A stretch of DNA of 64,000 bases from Bacteroidales bacterium (lineage in GTDB: Bacteria > Bacteroidota > Bacteroidia > Bacteroidales > F082): positions 62,001-126,000 of the forward strand of contig JAFGXS010000039.1 of the NCBI GenBank assembly GCA_016936505.1, written 5' to 3'. Positions 26,939 through 37,297 of this stretch are shown here, one piece after another. The notes under the pieces are model-generated. The model did not search any database. It was not told the DNA's origin and saw only the letters and a list, made by a program, of their open reading frames with translations. The position numbers and the translations under genes are program-made. The stretch's first letter is position 1; every line of letters begins with the position of its first letter.

Positions 26939-29900
26939 TTATTTCGACAAATTCACTTTAACCTTTCCCCCACCAGTTGCAGCTTGTATCGCATGATCGT
27001 ACATTGCAGAACAGGAAATCTGAGGCATAAAATAAACACCCGGATAGGCAGCATTCAACAAAACGTAAAATGTTTTCGACTGATTTCTGTCCAAATCAAA
27101 AAACAAATCCACTCTGTCATCTCTTATATCAGTATATTCTGTTGAAGACGATCTTAAGTCTTTACCCAGATCTGTCATTCGGGTATTTAATATTTCCCAT
27201 CCTGAAGGGAAAATAGCACTAAGAGCCAGATGGTTGTAATAATTAAAAGTAGTGTTCTTCACCTGAATTTTGGCATAGAAGTCTTTTCCTTGTGGCAAAG
27301 AGTTTGCATCCAGCTGATATCCTTTCATATCGTAATACTTGACAGAAAGATTCAAACCCTGCTGAACATTGGCATTTTCGCCCGGCAAGGGGACAGCTGA
27401 AGTGGAAAGTGTAAGAAACAATATTTGTTTTGACTTATTCTGAACCTCAAGCTTTACATCAGGCAATGCATCCAGTTCTTTGCTAAACACAGGTTTCAGG
27501 CTCTGAACCCTATCTTTCTTTCCATTGTAATTATACTCAAAATCAAAAACCTGATCCTTATTAAAATCTCCAACAAACCTGGATACTGCATACAATGCAA
27601 ATGAAGTGGTCTGTGTACTCATCCATTCATTACTTCCCAAGGATTTGGTTATCTTTTTGAATAAATCAAAGGCCCCGACCTTATCTCCGGTAAGAACATA
27701 AGTTTCCATAGCCATTGCTTCATCTCTTACAACAGAGCCATAATTATATCTCCAGTTATTTTCACTATTATTTACAGACGAAGTCGCTGATTTAAGTAAC
27801 TCCCCTGCAGCTCCTTTTTCATTGATCAATGCATAAGCAGCTGCAAGCCTTAAAGCAGTAGTAACTTGCAGGTTCTTCATTTCCCGCATTCTGTTCATCG
27901 CACTTAAATTAGGTTGGCCTGCCAAAGCCAGAGTGTAAAGCCGGTAGGCCTGATCTAAAGCATCATCGTTATAATCTGAAGTATTGACATTCCATTGTGT
28001 TGCCTTTTCCATCTGATATGAAAGCCAATTGTTCAGCATATCCGAAGGAACATAATACCCGGCTTCTTTGGCCAACAACATGAACTGTCCGGCATAACTT
28101 GTACCCCAATTACTTGTCCAACTTTGACGTGGCCAATAACTCATGCCACCTGATGGTCTTTGAAACATAGACAAACGAATAATAGCCTGATTGACATGCT
28201 GCTCAATTGCAGATTTCTGGTCGGCTGTCAAACTTACAAGTTTATCAAGAAACAACTGTGGAAGAACCGATGAAACCGTTTGTTCAATACAGCCATAAGG
28301 ATACGTTAACAGGTATTGCAGCCTGTTTTTCAAGTCAATGGAAGGTATTTTTGAAACACTCATTGACAATTGATGTCCGGTTGCACGCTTTAAATAATCA
28401 GGCACTACAGTTACAGATTTGCCAGAAACAACAGGTAATATTACTGTTTTATACGCTCTTTCATTTGGGTTCCTAATACTGATTTGCACATCGTATGAAG
28501 CCTTGTGCTTTCCAGATTCTACCTGCAACTTTAACTTCCCCACACCTTCCTTGTCTGCCACTTTCAGCTCAACATACGCTACTTTATCACCGGGATGATT
28601 AAATATAACCGACTGCTCAGGATGCTCAACAGTAAACATATCATTCGACTGAACATTCAGATTTACCTGCTGAATTCCATCTTCCATTGCAAAAACCGTA
28701 ACAGGCAACACCAAAGTTTCTCCGGGCATAAGGGTTCGGGGCAACGAAGCCAGCACCATCAGTGCCTGTTTAACAGGAACCTGTTTATCAATACTTCCAT
28801 AGGCTCCCTGATTACCGGCAACTACCATTACTCTTACCGACCCAACATAATCGCCCATTTTAAGCTGATGATTTTGTCCTTTGCTACCTTCAGGTAAGGT
28901 AAACGGCCCAAGGAAACTCACCACTGGTTTGAACCGGTTCACTTTCTTTTTGCCTTGTTCTTCCTGATCCTGGTCACCACCAATAGCAAACACATGCAAC
29001 AGCTTTCCTCCATAAGCTCCGTTAACCTGGTTGTAAAAATCCCAAACATTCACAGCCAAAGCCTCTTTTTTGTAGAAGAATTCATGAAGAGACGGGGTTT
29101 TAAAGTGGGTTAAATCCAACAAACCTTCATCGACTACAGCCAAAACATAAGTCATTTTTTTACCTTCAGCCTCCTTCACACTTACCTGATAAGTTGAATT
29201 TGGCTTTATTTGATCCGGAACATTCAAAACCGGTTTAAGTTCAGTAGCAGGGTCATTAACCACTATCGGGATCACACCATATGAACGCATAGGTAAATCA
29301 TTCTCGGTTTGAAGATGTGGTTGAATTACCGAAACAAACGCATAAACATTAGGAGTCATTTCCTTTGTTACCTTAAAGGAAACATCACTCTCTTTGTCGG
29401 TTGTGTTTACCCACCAGGATCGAACAACCTGATTGTTTTTCAGAATGCTAATCAATGCTTTTGCATTGGGTGGTGAAGGAAAACTAAGATGAACCTCATC
29501 TCCGGGCTTATACGACTTTTTATCAGCAGACAAACTCAACAGCGTAGCATCTCCGGGTTGTTTACGACCGCTTCTGGAGTAGGTTGAGGGCCAATCAAGA
29601 TAAACCACAGTGCCCGCACTATACCCCGTACTTTCATCAGTAACTTTTACATAAAAATTGCCCCAGCCTGGATATCTCACTTCAAAGGAAAACTGACCTT
29701 CACCATCAATGGTATTTATAGTTGTAGTATATATCCGTTGCTCATAGTTGCGGCTTATATAAGACCCCAAATTACTTTCGTTGCTGTTATACCACCAACT
29801 CCAGTCCAGCTTATAAACCTCTGCTTTTATTCCCCTTACTGAAACTTTTCTACCCTGATCGTCAAGTGTAACTACTCTGAATATTTGTTTACGATCGGTT

Positions 29901-32425
29901 TCCAGAAATGGTTCTGAACCCTTTTCAGGAACTTTAAGGCCAACAAACCGATCATATGGTGAATATTCATATTTCTTTTGATCAATACTAAATCTGCCAC
30001 CCGGCTCAAAAACCTTGGCAATAAAAGACAGGTTCAATCTTCCCGGCAAACTATTTCCCTGAGGCAACATAACTTTAAAGCGGGTTCTACCCAAACTATC
30101 CAGCTTACCATCAAACACAGTTTGCTCTTCAGGGAAGAAACGCTTTGCAGGATCATTAAAGTTGTAATCTTTATGTCCTTCAAATGTTACTTTTCCGGCG
30201 GTAATACTTTCGGTCACATTGGCTTTCAGGTTCGAAGCCAGACCTCCATGTAACCAAACCGATTTCAAATCGATATACTGGTTCTTACCTGAAACAAAGC
30301 GATCTGCATCAGCCTTAAAATCAATTTTTAACCGATTGGGCAATATGGTTTCAATCCTTAGATTTTTAGTAAACTGGTTATTTCCAATGATTACTTTAGC
30401 TTTCCACAATCCTGTAGGAGCATCAGTACTTGTTGGGACCTTAAAAACATAAAAATCGTTGACACCATGTGTAGCTACTGCGCTGAATACTTTTTTATTT
30501 CTTGCGTTGCTTACTTCCATCCGAACCGGAAAACCTGCTGGAAGAATCTGTTTCAGATCCTGTAAAACAAAGGTTAAAAACAGAGTATCGCCTGGACGCC
30601 ACACACCGCGTTCACCAAAAATAATTCCTTTCAAACCATTCTCAGTTTGCACACCATCCGTTTCAAATTTACTAAACGACAATGCCGTACCGCCCTGCAA
30701 CCGTAAATACGCATACTGATTACCTTCTTGCGCAACAAGCAGAGAAGGTTCCTTTTTCATATGAACCTCTGCTTTTCCATCGTCATCTGTAATCGCTTCG
30801 ACCAGTTTCTGATTTTGAAAGGAATAAAACTGAACCTTAACATTTTTAAAGGGTTTAACATTAAGCAGATCACGGGCAAAAACCTGAAAATCATTATTTC
30901 CATAACCCAAAACCGTCAGTCCTATATTTCCTGCAATAAAGTTTCTTTCCTTAAAATTCTGATAATTATAATAAGAATTGTCGCATGGATTATTGCGGTT
31001 ATTCCATGAGTAACCATTTGGATAATAATAGTTTGAATAATAATAACTGGTAGAATCTGAGAAGTTATTTTCCACTGTAATGTCCTTACAATCTAGCATT
31101 GCATAAGGTTTTCTAAACCGCAAACCAACACGATAGATAGCCCCGGGTGAAGCTTTAATCATCTTGGTAAGGTCAATAGCATAACTTTGCCATTTATTCT
31201 CAGGTTCAACGGCATCCTTATCCAGAATAATCTTTTGATGATGAACAAACTCTCCCACCCTGTTCATATTCCAGTCACTACCACTGAGCTCATTCTGTTG
31301 CAGAAATTGCTTGATATTGTTAGCATAGATTTTAAAAATGACCACATCCACTGCTTTTAGGTTCACCGCTTCGAAAGGAACAATCCATTGTTTATTTCCC
31401 GGAAGAATATTGCCACCACCAATAAACCGCACCTGTGGAGGAGCCATTTCAAAAAACGGGCGTACAATATATTCTTTATCAAGATTGTCAGCGTTGTTAT
31501 TCCTGATACCCTTGCTTATGACCAACGCATGACTTCCTCCGAGTTTTTGTTGAGGGTAAACCTGAATCTCATTACCTTTTGCAGCAATGCGCACTGGGGT
31601 TCCATCCTGAAAATACACCAGTCCCTGAATATTTTGATCAGGCTGTAGAAAATCTGAAAAAACCAGACTAATATGAACTTCAGGTGTTTTAACTACATTA
31701 TATTGAACTAATAAAAATTTACTAACCGGAGGAATCTCATAAGTCCATTCTTTATTCTCATATGCCCCGAATTCTTTTCCATTCATCTGAAGCTTAATTT
31801 CACCCCGTTTATCAGAACGCCTGATGCTATCCACCACAAATGAATAAACAAGGTTATTATCTGTTGGCTCTACTTTAACAGGTAATAACTCATTTCCTTG
31901 TTTAACAGTAAAATACCGAATAAAATCCGCCTGCTTTACAACATTAGAAAACGATAATGACCCTTTTAGCCTTGAAATATTTTCTGATACTTTCCCATAA
32001 GGTTCCAGATTATCAGAATGCAAACTATACTTTAACGGAAGAATCCTTATTTTAAATTCATACAGGTCCTTTTCTGTATGATTAAACAACTTATTAAGAT
32101 GTATTTTTACCGTGTACTCCTGGCCATAGCTAAATGCTTTATCAGGCTGAAACACCAATGTGTTTTGATCTATTCTGAATACACTTCCCGTTACTTCAGG
32201 TGAAAACTCAAAAACATTATTCTTTTCAACCTCAGACAATCCGTTAAACAGTTCAGGGACTGATTTAAAAGTTATTTTGACCGACTGTTGTGCTTCGACA
32301 AGCGGTCCGGAATGGCGGGCAACAGAGCTATTTATTTCACTGTTTGATGCTGAATTATGGCATGAAGCCAAGCCTAGAATTAATAAGGAAAATGAAAGAA
32401 CTTTCCAATATGGGAGTGTTTTCAT
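26939..32425 (-). CDS. Bacterial alpha-2-macroglobulin family lipoprotein
   Basis: A protein of 1828 residues with lipobox LASC (cysteine 22). The order is as in bacterial macroglobulins: N-terminal MG domains, MG2 (about 580-680, GERGVWRPGDTLFLTFVL), bait-region domains, the A2M domain and a helical thioester domain. The thioester motif CIEQ is present at residues 1379-1382 (YPYGCIEQTVS), so covalent trapping of an attacking protease should be possible. It is expected in the periplasm, tethered by lipid. It precedes pbpC by 22 bases, forming a two-gene operon. Confidence 0.95.
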   Translation of the reverse strand: MKTLPYWKVLSFSLLILGLASCHNSASNSEINSSVARHSGPLVEAQQSVKITFKSVPELFNGLSEVEKNNVFEFSPEVTGSVFRIDQNTLVFQPDKAFSYGQEYTVKIHLNKLFNHTEKDLYEFKIRILPLKYSLHSDNLEPYGKVSENISRLKGSLSFSNVVKQADFIRYFTVKQGNELLPVKVEPTDNNLVYSFVVDSIRRSDKRGEIKLQMNGKEFGAYENKEWTYEIPPVSKFLLVQYNVVKTPEVHISLVFSDFLQPDQNIQGLVYFQDGTPVRIAAKGNEIQVYPQQKLGGSHALVISKGIRNNNADNLDKEYIVRPFFEMAPPQVRFIGGGNILPGNKQWIVPFEAVNLKAVDVVIFKIYANNIKQFLQQNELSGSDWNMNRVGEFVHHQKIILDKDAVEPENKWQSYAIDLTKMIKASPGAIYRVGLRFRKPYAMLDCKDITVENNFSDSTSYYYSNYYYPNGYSWNNRNNPCDNSYYNYQNFKERNFIAGNIGLTVLGYGNNDFQVFARDLLNVKPFKNVKVQFYSFQNQKLVEAITDDDGKAEVHMKKEPSLLVAQEGNQYAYLRLQGGTALSFSKFETDGVQTENGLKGIIFGERGVWRPGDTLFLTFVLQDLKQILPAGFPVRMEVSNARNKKVFSAVATHGVNDFYVFKVPTSTDAPTGLWKAKVIIGNNQFTKNLRIETILPNRLKIDFKADADRFVSGKNQYIDLKSVWLHGGLASNLKANVTESITAGKVTFEGHKDYNFNDPAKRFFPEEQTVFDGKLDSLGRTRFKVMLPQGNSLPGRLNLSFIAKVFEPGGRFSIDQKKYEYSPYDRFVGLKVPEKGSEPFLETDRKQIFRVVTLDDQGRKVSVRGIKAEVYKLDWSWWYNSNESNLGSYISRNYEQRIYTTTINTIDGEGQFSFEVRYPGWGNFYVKVTDESTGYSAGTVVYLDWPSTYSRSGRKQPGDATLLSLSADKKSYKPGDEVHLSFPSPPNAKALISILKNNQVVRSWWVNTTDKESDVSFKVTKEMTPNVYAFVSVIQPHLQTENDLPMRSYGVIPIVVNDPATELKPVLNVPDQIKPNSTYQVSVKEAEGKKMTYVLAVVDEGLLDLTHFKTPSLHEFFYKKEALAVNVWDFYNQVNGAYGGKLLHVFAIGGDQDQEEQGKKKVNRFKPVVSFLGPFTLPEGSKGQNHQLKMGDYVGSVRVMVVAGNQGAYGSIDKQVPVKQALMVLASLPRTLMPGETLVLPVTVFAMEDGIQQVNLNVQSNDMFTVEHPEQSVIFNHPGDKVAYVELKVADKEGVGKLKLQVESGKHKASYDVQISIRNPNERAYKTVILPVVSGKSVTVVPDYLKRATGHQLSMSVSKIPSIDLKNRLQYLLTYPYGCIEQTVSSVLPQLFLDKLVSLTADQKSAIEQHVNQAIIRLSMFQRPSGGMSYWPRQSWTSNWGTSYAGQFMLLAKEAGYYVPSDMLNNWLSYQMEKATQWNVNTSDYNDDALDQAYRLYTLALAGQPNLSAMNRMREMKNLQVTTALRLAAAYALINEKGAAGELLKSATSSVNNSENNWRYNYGSVVRDEAMAMETYVLTGDKVGAFDLFKKITKSLGSNEWMSTQTTSFALYAVSRFVGDFNKDQVFDFEYNYNGKKDRVQSLKPVFSKELDALPDVKLEVQNKSKQILFLTLSTSAVPLPGENANVQQGLNLSVKYYDMKGYQLDANSLPQGKDFYAKIQVKNTTFNYYNHLALSAIFPSGWEILNTRMTDLGKDLRSSSTEYTDIRDDRVDLFFDLDRNQSKTFYVLLNAAYPGVYFMPQISCSAMYDHAIQAATGGGKVKVNLSK

Positions 32426-32478
32426 AAAGCAGAGCTTAATATTGTAATTAGAAAAATTTGACCCTAAAGCCGTAAAAA

Positions 32479-32486
32479 CAAATATA
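32479..32486 (-). promoter_or_regulatory. -7 element of the macroglobulin-pbpC operon
   Basis: Minus-strand TATATTTG, 54 bases upstream of the macroglobulin ATG. No clear -33 partner. Confidence 0.5.
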
Positions 32487-32733
32487 TTAAATTTTATCGT
32501 CCTTTTGATTTAGTCCATCTGCAATACCAACAAAATATTTAAATACAAGAACTTAAATTCAGTCCGAAAGAAGAAGGGTTTCGCTTATTTTAACCAAACA
32601 ATGTGTTTTTAAATGTAACGGTCATAATCCTGCTAATATTTTACCATCAAAGGAAAAAGTTCTTCAAGAAAATGACAGACCGCATTGAAGATTGATTAAA
32701 ACTGAATGTACTGAAACAATAACTAATTCTTCT

Positions 32734-32741
32734 TAATTTTG
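32734..32741 (+). promoter_or_regulatory. -7 element of the NRDE gene (TAATTTTG)
   Basis: A perfect TAnnTTTG ending 15 bases before the ATG at 32756. The -33 element is not obvious. Confidence 0.5.
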
Positions 32742-32755
32742 CCGGAAAACAAGTT

Positions 32756-33496
32756 ATGTGCCTCATATTTTTCTCGATAAATGAACACCCGAAGTACAAG
32801 CTAATTGTGGCTGCCAACCGCGATGAATTTTACCAAAGACCAACCCAGCAGGCACACTGGTGGGAACATCCTGAAATACTGGCAGGAAAGGACCTACAGG
32901 CAAACGGAACCTGGATGGCACTCAACAAAAATGGCGAGTTTGCTGCTCTAACCAATTACCGCGACCCTGCAGAATTTAACATTCAAAATAAATCGCGGGG
33001 AAATATTGTAGTAGAATATTTCAAAACAGAGGACAAAGCAAGATTTTTTAACAATCTGATCAACTCAAGAGAACAATACAACGGTTACAATTTCATTGGC
33101 TTCAACAACAACAAAATAACCTACTATTCGAACCAACTTTCTGATACTACCGTACTGGAAAAAGGCAGTTTTGCGCTAAGTAACCATTTGCTGGATTCGC
33201 CCTGGCCCAAAGTTGAGAAAATAAAAAGGGAAATGAAATCGATAATAAATCAGGAAGAGTTCACAACTGAATCCGTGTTCGGTATATTGTTAGACAATAC
33301 TGTTGCACAAGACAATCAACTTCCTCTTACCGGCGTGCCAATAGAAACAGAAAGAATGCTTTCATCTGTTTTTATACAAAGTGAAAAGTATGGTACCAGA
33401 AGTTCTTATGTTCTGCTGATGGACTATTCCAATAAAATAAGATTTGAAGAAAAAACCTGGCATCCCAAAACAACCGAGGTTCGTTTCTTAATTTAA
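32756..33496 (+). CDS. NRDE (TANGO2) family protein
   Basis: A protein of 246 residues. The N-terminus MCLIFFSINEHPKYKLIVAANRDEFYQRPT carries Cys2, placed like an N-terminal nucleophile, and the NRDE motif that names the family. WWEHPEILAGKDLQANGTWMALN and FAALTNYRDP complete the core. Related to TANGO2, linked in eukaryotes to heme and lipid metabolism; the bacterial function is not established. No signal peptide, so cytoplasmic. Single gene with its own promoter. Confidence 0.9.
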   Translation: MCLIFFSINEHPKYKLIVAANRDEFYQRPTQQAHWWEHPEILAGKDLQANGTWMALNKNGEFAALTNYRDPAEFNIQNKSRGNIVVEYFKTEDKARFFNNLINSREQYNGYNFIGFNNNKITYYSNQLSDTTVLEKGSFALSNHLLDSPWPKVEKIKREMKSIINQEEFTTESVFGILLDNTVAQDNQLPLTGVPIETERMLSSVFIQSEKYGTRSSYVLLMDYSNKIRFEEKTWHPKTTEVRFLI

Positions 33497-33580
33497 CAGC
33501 TATCTGTTATTCAAATAATGTATCTGGACTTATACAGAATTGTATCTTAATTCCACATCGAAAATCAAACATCCCACACC

Positions 33581-34249
33581 CTAACGTTTCCCTTCCCATT
33601 CAGCATAAAACTGTTCCAGATATTGCTCCATGAATTGATGCCTTTGCTGCGCCATTTTCTTTGCTGAATCAGTATGCATCATATCTTTCAGCAACAGCAA
33701 TTTTTCATAAAAGTGATTGATAGTGGGCTCAGTAGCAGCTTTATATTCTTCTTTTTTTTTATTCAGATTAGGTTTTATGGAAGGATCATACAGAGCCCGA
33801 CCTTTATATCCACCGTAATTGAAAGCTCGTGCAATACCAATGGCTCCGATAGCATCGATCCGGTCGGCATCACGAATCACTTGCAATTCTCTAGATTCAG
33901 AACCCGGATTCTGGTTCCTGTTTTTAAACGATATAAAACGGATAATATGAATAATGTGGTCTATCACTTGCTGTTCAACCAACAATGATTTCAGAAAGGC
34001 TTCTGCTTTCTGAGGACCTATCTCTTCATTACCGTCATGGAATTTGGCATCAGCAATATCATGCAATAACGCACCAAGGTTCACAATAAACAAATCGGCC
34101 TGTTCTTCTTTAGCTAATTTTATAGCTGTTTTCCAAACCCTGTAAATGTGGAACCAATCATGACCACCTTCGGCCTCAGACAATTGCTGCTTTACAAATT
34201 CACGGGTTTGATCAATGATAACCTGTTGCTGAGAAGTAAGTTTATTCAT
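33581..34249 (-). CDS. HD domain phosphohydrolase (YedJ-like)
   Basis: A protein of 222 residues with all HD residues: H in GGHDWFHIYRVW (about 29-40), LLHDIADAKFH (HD pair, about 67-77), HIIRFISF and the final aspartate in VIRDADRIDAIGAIGIARAF. The family includes metal-dependent phosphohydrolases of uncertain substrate such as E. coli YedJ. Soluble. A -7 element with a -33 TTG at normal spacing lies 25-55 bases upstream. It converges with no partner; the upstream gene is divergent. Confidence 0.9.
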   Translation of the reverse strand: MNKLTSQQQVIIDQTREFVKQQLSEAEGGHDWFHIYRVWKTAIKLAKEEQADLFIVNLGALLHDIADAKFHDGNEEIGPQKAEAFLKSLLVEQQVIDHIIHIIRFISFKNRNQNPGSESRELQVIRDADRIDAIGAIGIARAFNYGGYKGRALYDPSIKPNLNKKKEEYKAATEPTINHFYEKLLLLKDMMHTDSAKKMAQQRHQFMEQYLEQFYAEWEGKR

Positions 34250-34273
34250 CGAAATAATTTTCTATTTAAAGAA

Positions 34274-34304
34274 CAAAAATAGCAAATCGAAAATACTCAT
34301 CAAC
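34274..34304 (-). promoter_or_regulatory. Promoter of the HD-domain gene
   Basis: Minus strand GTTG (34301-34304), 19 bases, TATTTTTG (34274-34281): perfect -7 with a three-of-four -33. Confidence 0.55.
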
Positions 34305-34369
34305 TGCTCATTTAATAACTTTTAATAATAGTCTCAAGCCGTTGCCAATAAGATTGGACTTAAATTTCA

Positions 34370-34377
34370 TAATTTTG
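34370..34377 (+). promoter_or_regulatory. -7 element of the aldehyde dehydrogenase gene (TAATTTTG)
   Basis: A perfect TAnnTTTG ending 12 bases before the ATG at 34389, implying a very short leader. Confidence 0.45.
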
Positions 34378-34388
34378 TAAAAAAAGAA

Positions 34389-35750
34389 ATGTTTTACAGC
34401 ATCAATCCCTATACAGGCGAACAGTTTCTTGAACATGAAGAACATTCCCAAAATCAAGTTGAGGACATCATTAATAAAAATCACCAGCAATTTCTTTCGT
34501 GGAAAAAGCTTTCTTATGAAGAGCGTGGAAAGCTGTTCGTAAATCTTGCTGGTTTACTCAGAAAAAACAAAGAAGCATTTGCCCGGCTCATTACCATGGA
34601 AATGGGGAAAATTATCACCGAATCCAGAGCTGAAGTTGAAAAATGCGCATGGCTGTGCGATTACTATGCAGAAAATACAGAAGGCCTGCTCAAAACACAA
34701 TTCTATCCAACTAATGCAAGCAAAAGTTACGTTCGTTTTGATCCAACAGGAATAGTATATGGTATCATGCCCTGGAACTTTCCATTCTGGCAGGCACTGC
34801 GGGCTGCAGTTCCAACAGTAATGGCCGGTAATACATTTGTATTAAAACATGCTCCCAATGTTTTGGGAAGCGCTAAAGCCATTGAGCAACTTTTTCTCGA
34901 AGCCGGTTTTCCTGAACACGTATTTTCTAACCTTATCATTCCAATATCTTTATCGGAGAAGGTCATTGCCCACCCCTACGTGGAAGGCGTTACCCTTACG
35001 GGAAGTTTGCGTGCAGGAGCGGCTGTTGCGGCACAGGCAGGAAGACATCTTAAAAAAAGCGTGATGGAACTGGGAGGTTCCGATCCTTATATTGTGCTAA
35101 AAGATGCTGAATTCAATACCAGTTGCAAAACCGGAGTTTGTTCAAGAATGCTCAATGCCGGGCAGGTTTGTATATCTGCCAAACGATTTATTGTGGAAGA
35201 ACCTGTTTTAAATCAATTTATAGAAGAGCAAAAACGATTGCTCGAAAACCTGGTTCTGGGCAACCCGCTGGATGAACAGACTGATATGGGTCCAATGGCA
35301 CGTAAAGATTTGCTTGAACAAATAGAACAACAGGTGAACGAGTCGGTAGCCAAAGGAGCCAGAATTATTACCGGAGGAAAACGTTCGAACAACGGAAAGT
35401 TGTTTTATGAACCTACGCTTTTGGTTGATGCCAGAAAAGGTATGCCTGCCTTCGATGAAGAAACTTTTGGTCCGGTTTCGGTGGTTATTCCGGCCAAAAA
35501 TCCTCAAGATGCTGTCCGTATTGCCAACGATACACCTTACGGACTGGGTGCTAGTTTGTGGACAAAAGACCTGGAATTGGCCGAAAAGCTGGCGGCAAAA
35601 ATTGAATCGGGTGCAGTGTTCATTAACGAAATGACCAAATCTGATCCACGATTACCATTCGGCGGCACAAAACGTTCAGGTTATGGCAGAGAACTCTCTG
35701 ATTTGGGTATTCGCGAGTTCCTGAATGCCAAAACGGTTTGGCAGGCCTAA
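34389..35750 (+). CDS. NAD(P)-dependent aldehyde dehydrogenase, succinate-semialdehyde dehydrogenase-like
   Basis: A protein of 453 residues of the ALDH superfamily. The catalytic glutamate is in VMELGGSDPYIVL (about 225-237) and the nucleophilic cysteine in NAGQVCISAKRF (about 258-269). The N-terminus INPYTGEQFLEHEEHSQNQVE and short length match the Sad/YneI type that oxidises succinic semialdehyde to succinate. Substrate assignment is by similarity only. A PLP decarboxylase gene is found 8 kb away on the other strand, but no linked GABA pathway is visible. Cytoplasmic. Confidence 0.88.
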   Translation: MFYSINPYTGEQFLEHEEHSQNQVEDIINKNHQQFLSWKKLSYEERGKLFVNLAGLLRKNKEAFARLITMEMGKIITESRAEVEKCAWLCDYYAENTEGLLKTQFYPTNASKSYVRFDPTGIVYGIMPWNFPFWQALRAAVPTVMAGNTFVLKHAPNVLGSAKAIEQLFLEAGFPEHVFSNLIIPISLSEKVIAHPYVEGVTLTGSLRAGAAVAAQAGRHLKKSVMELGGSDPYIVLKDAEFNTSCKTGVCSRMLNAGQVCISAKRFIVEEPVLNQFIEEQKRLLENLVLGNPLDEQTDMGPMARKDLLEQIEQQVNESVAKGARIITGGKRSNNGKLFYEPTLLVDARKGMPAFDEETFGPVSVVIPAKNPQDAVRIANDTPYGLGASLWTKDLELAEKLAAKIESGAVFINEMTKSDPRLPFGGTKRSGYGRELSDLGIREFLNAKTVWQA

Positions 35751-35808
35751 TCGATAATAAAATCTCAGCATCTAAAAAAATCATTTAATACTTTTACCGA
35801 AAAACTTC

Positions 35809-36711
35809 ATGGCTCACCATCACGATCATGACCACCATCACATAAACGCAGGAGGACTCTTTCTTTCAGTGCTACTCAATATCATTATTACTGTAGGGCA
35901 AATTATTGGCGGGCTCATTTCCGGCAGTATGGCATTGTTGTCGGATGCATTGCACAACTTCAGCGACGTACTTTCATTGCTTATCACCTATTTTGCTCAC
36001 AAGCTATCCCATCGAAAACATACAGTAAAACACACTTTTGGTTATCAGCGTGCAGAAATACTTGCAGCGTTCATCAATTCTGCCATGCTTATTGGTATTG
36101 CCGTTTTTCTGGGAGTTGAAGCCGTGAACCGGATTATTGCACCGGAAGCCATCAAATCATCCATTGTCATCTGGCTGGCTGCAGGATCAATTGTTATTAA
36201 TGGATTGAGTGTATTACTGGTTCATTCCGGATCAAAAAACAGCATAAATATTCGTTCAGCTTACTTACACCTGTTATCAGATATGCTGACTTCCGTTGCT
36301 GTGCTTGTTGGTGGTTTCCTAATGAAATATTATAGCATCTATTGGGTAGATGGAATTATTACACTGGTGATTGCAGTTTATCTGATTTATTCCAGCTGGC
36401 ACTTGTTTGTGGAATCAATTAATATTATCATGTTGTTTTCTCCCAAAGAAATCAATATTAAAGAACTAAAACATAAAATAGAAGCTATTGAAGGAATCAA
36501 AAACATTCATCACCTGCATTTATGGCGTTTAACCGATAACCATATCAATATGGAAGCCCATGTGGATCTGGAAAAAGACATTCCCACCTCAGCATTTGAG
36601 ATTTGTCTGGAAAAAATTCAGAAAACGGCTCAAGAATTAGGTATTCATCATGTAACCATACAACCGGAGTTCAGCGTCAGTGACAGCAAAGAACTCATTC
36701 ACAATCATTAA
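35809..36711 (+). CDS. Cation diffusion facilitator (zinc/cobalt/cadmium exporter)
   Basis: A protein of 300 residues. It starts with a histidine-rich tail (HHHDHDHHH), then has six membrane helices with the metal-site motifs HNFSD (helix 2) and HLLSD (helix 5), the HxxxD pair of zinc-transporting members. The C-terminal cytoplasmic domain follows (IKNIHHLHLWRL). CDF proteins exchange divalent metal for protons. Zinc is the most likely ion given the HxxxD motifs. It overlaps the 3' end of the next, convergent gene by 4 bases. Confidence 0.93.
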   Translation: MAHHHDHDHHHINAGGLFLSVLLNIIITVGQIIGGLISGSMALLSDALHNFSDVLSLLITYFAHKLSHRKHTVKHTFGYQRAEILAAFINSAMLIGIAVFLGVEAVNRIIAPEAIKSSIVIWLAAGSIVINGLSVLLVHSGSKNSINIRSAYLHLLSDMLTSVAVLVGGFLMKYYSIYWVDGIITLVIAVYLIYSSWHLFVESINIIMLFSPKEINIKELKHKIEAIEGIKNIHHLHLWRLTDNHINMEAHVDLEKDIPTSAFEICLEKIQKTAQELGIHHVTIQPEFSVSDSKELIHNH

Positions 36712-37274
36712 TCAAGAGTCAGTGTAAATTTGACTCCAGGAACCAAAGGATGATTTGGAAGCCGAGACGTTTCAACAGAAGCATTCATTCTGATAGAATA
36801 TTTGTAGCGAATGGCTTCCTGTTTCTTTTTCAGGACCCATTTTCCGTGAATCCAATCATAAAAATAGGAACCTAGAATTATTGCCAATGAAGTATAAGCT
36901 ACAATTTGTTGGTTCTTAAATGCCGCATCCTGAGTTACATTAACACCTGAAATTAGTTCAGTCAGAGTAAAATCATTCTTAAGTATTACGTAGCTCAATC
37001 CGGCATATCCAACAAGCCGTGTTCCCAAAACCCAATAACCTGTTTTTTTGTCCTGAGCCACAAAATGTGTATAACCGGGAACCACCATAGCATACAACAT
37101 ATCCTGCATCCGCAGGTCACGGCTAAGTAACTGAAATTCCTTATACGTCATACCCTTATTGATATGCGGCATTTTGAAGTTCGAATTTTTACTGTGCCTG
37201 TAAATATCCAGATCCTGAGCCATCAGGCTGTTTACAAAAAAGATGATAAAAATCAAGAGTGTAGATTTCTTCAT
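36708..37274 (-). CDS. Secreted or membrane-associated protein, function unknown
   Basis: A protein of 188 residues with a signal peptide ending at MAQ (residue 20). Two moderately hydrophobic segments (YAGLSYVILKN; IVAYTSLAIILGSYFYDWIHG) may be membrane-embedded or part of a short beta/helical domain, and YDWIHGKW resembles the end of the DUF5683-like proteins found in this phylum, though I am not sure. It converges on the CDF gene. A -7 element (TATCTTTG, minus) lies 24 bases before the ATG. Confidence 0.65.
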   Translation of the reverse strand: MKKSTLLIFIIFFVNSLMAQDLDIYRHSKNSNFKMPHINKGMTYKEFQLLSRDLRMQDMLYAMVVPGYTHFVAQDKKTGYWVLGTRLVGYAGLSYVILKNDFTLTELISGVNVTQDAAFKNQQIVAYTSLAIILGSYFYDWIHGKWVLKKKQEAIRYKYSIRMNASVETSRLPNHPLVPGVKFTLTLD

Positions 37275-37297
37275 AGGGCAGGTTAATTTTCTACTAT

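Larger units (their letters stand above)
32426..32755. other. 330-bp divergent intergenic region
   Basis: It separates the macroglobulin gene (minus) from the NRDE gene (plus). Each side has a perfect -7 element close to its gene. Between them I see AT-rich sequence without clear dyads or open frames. Confidence 0.7.
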
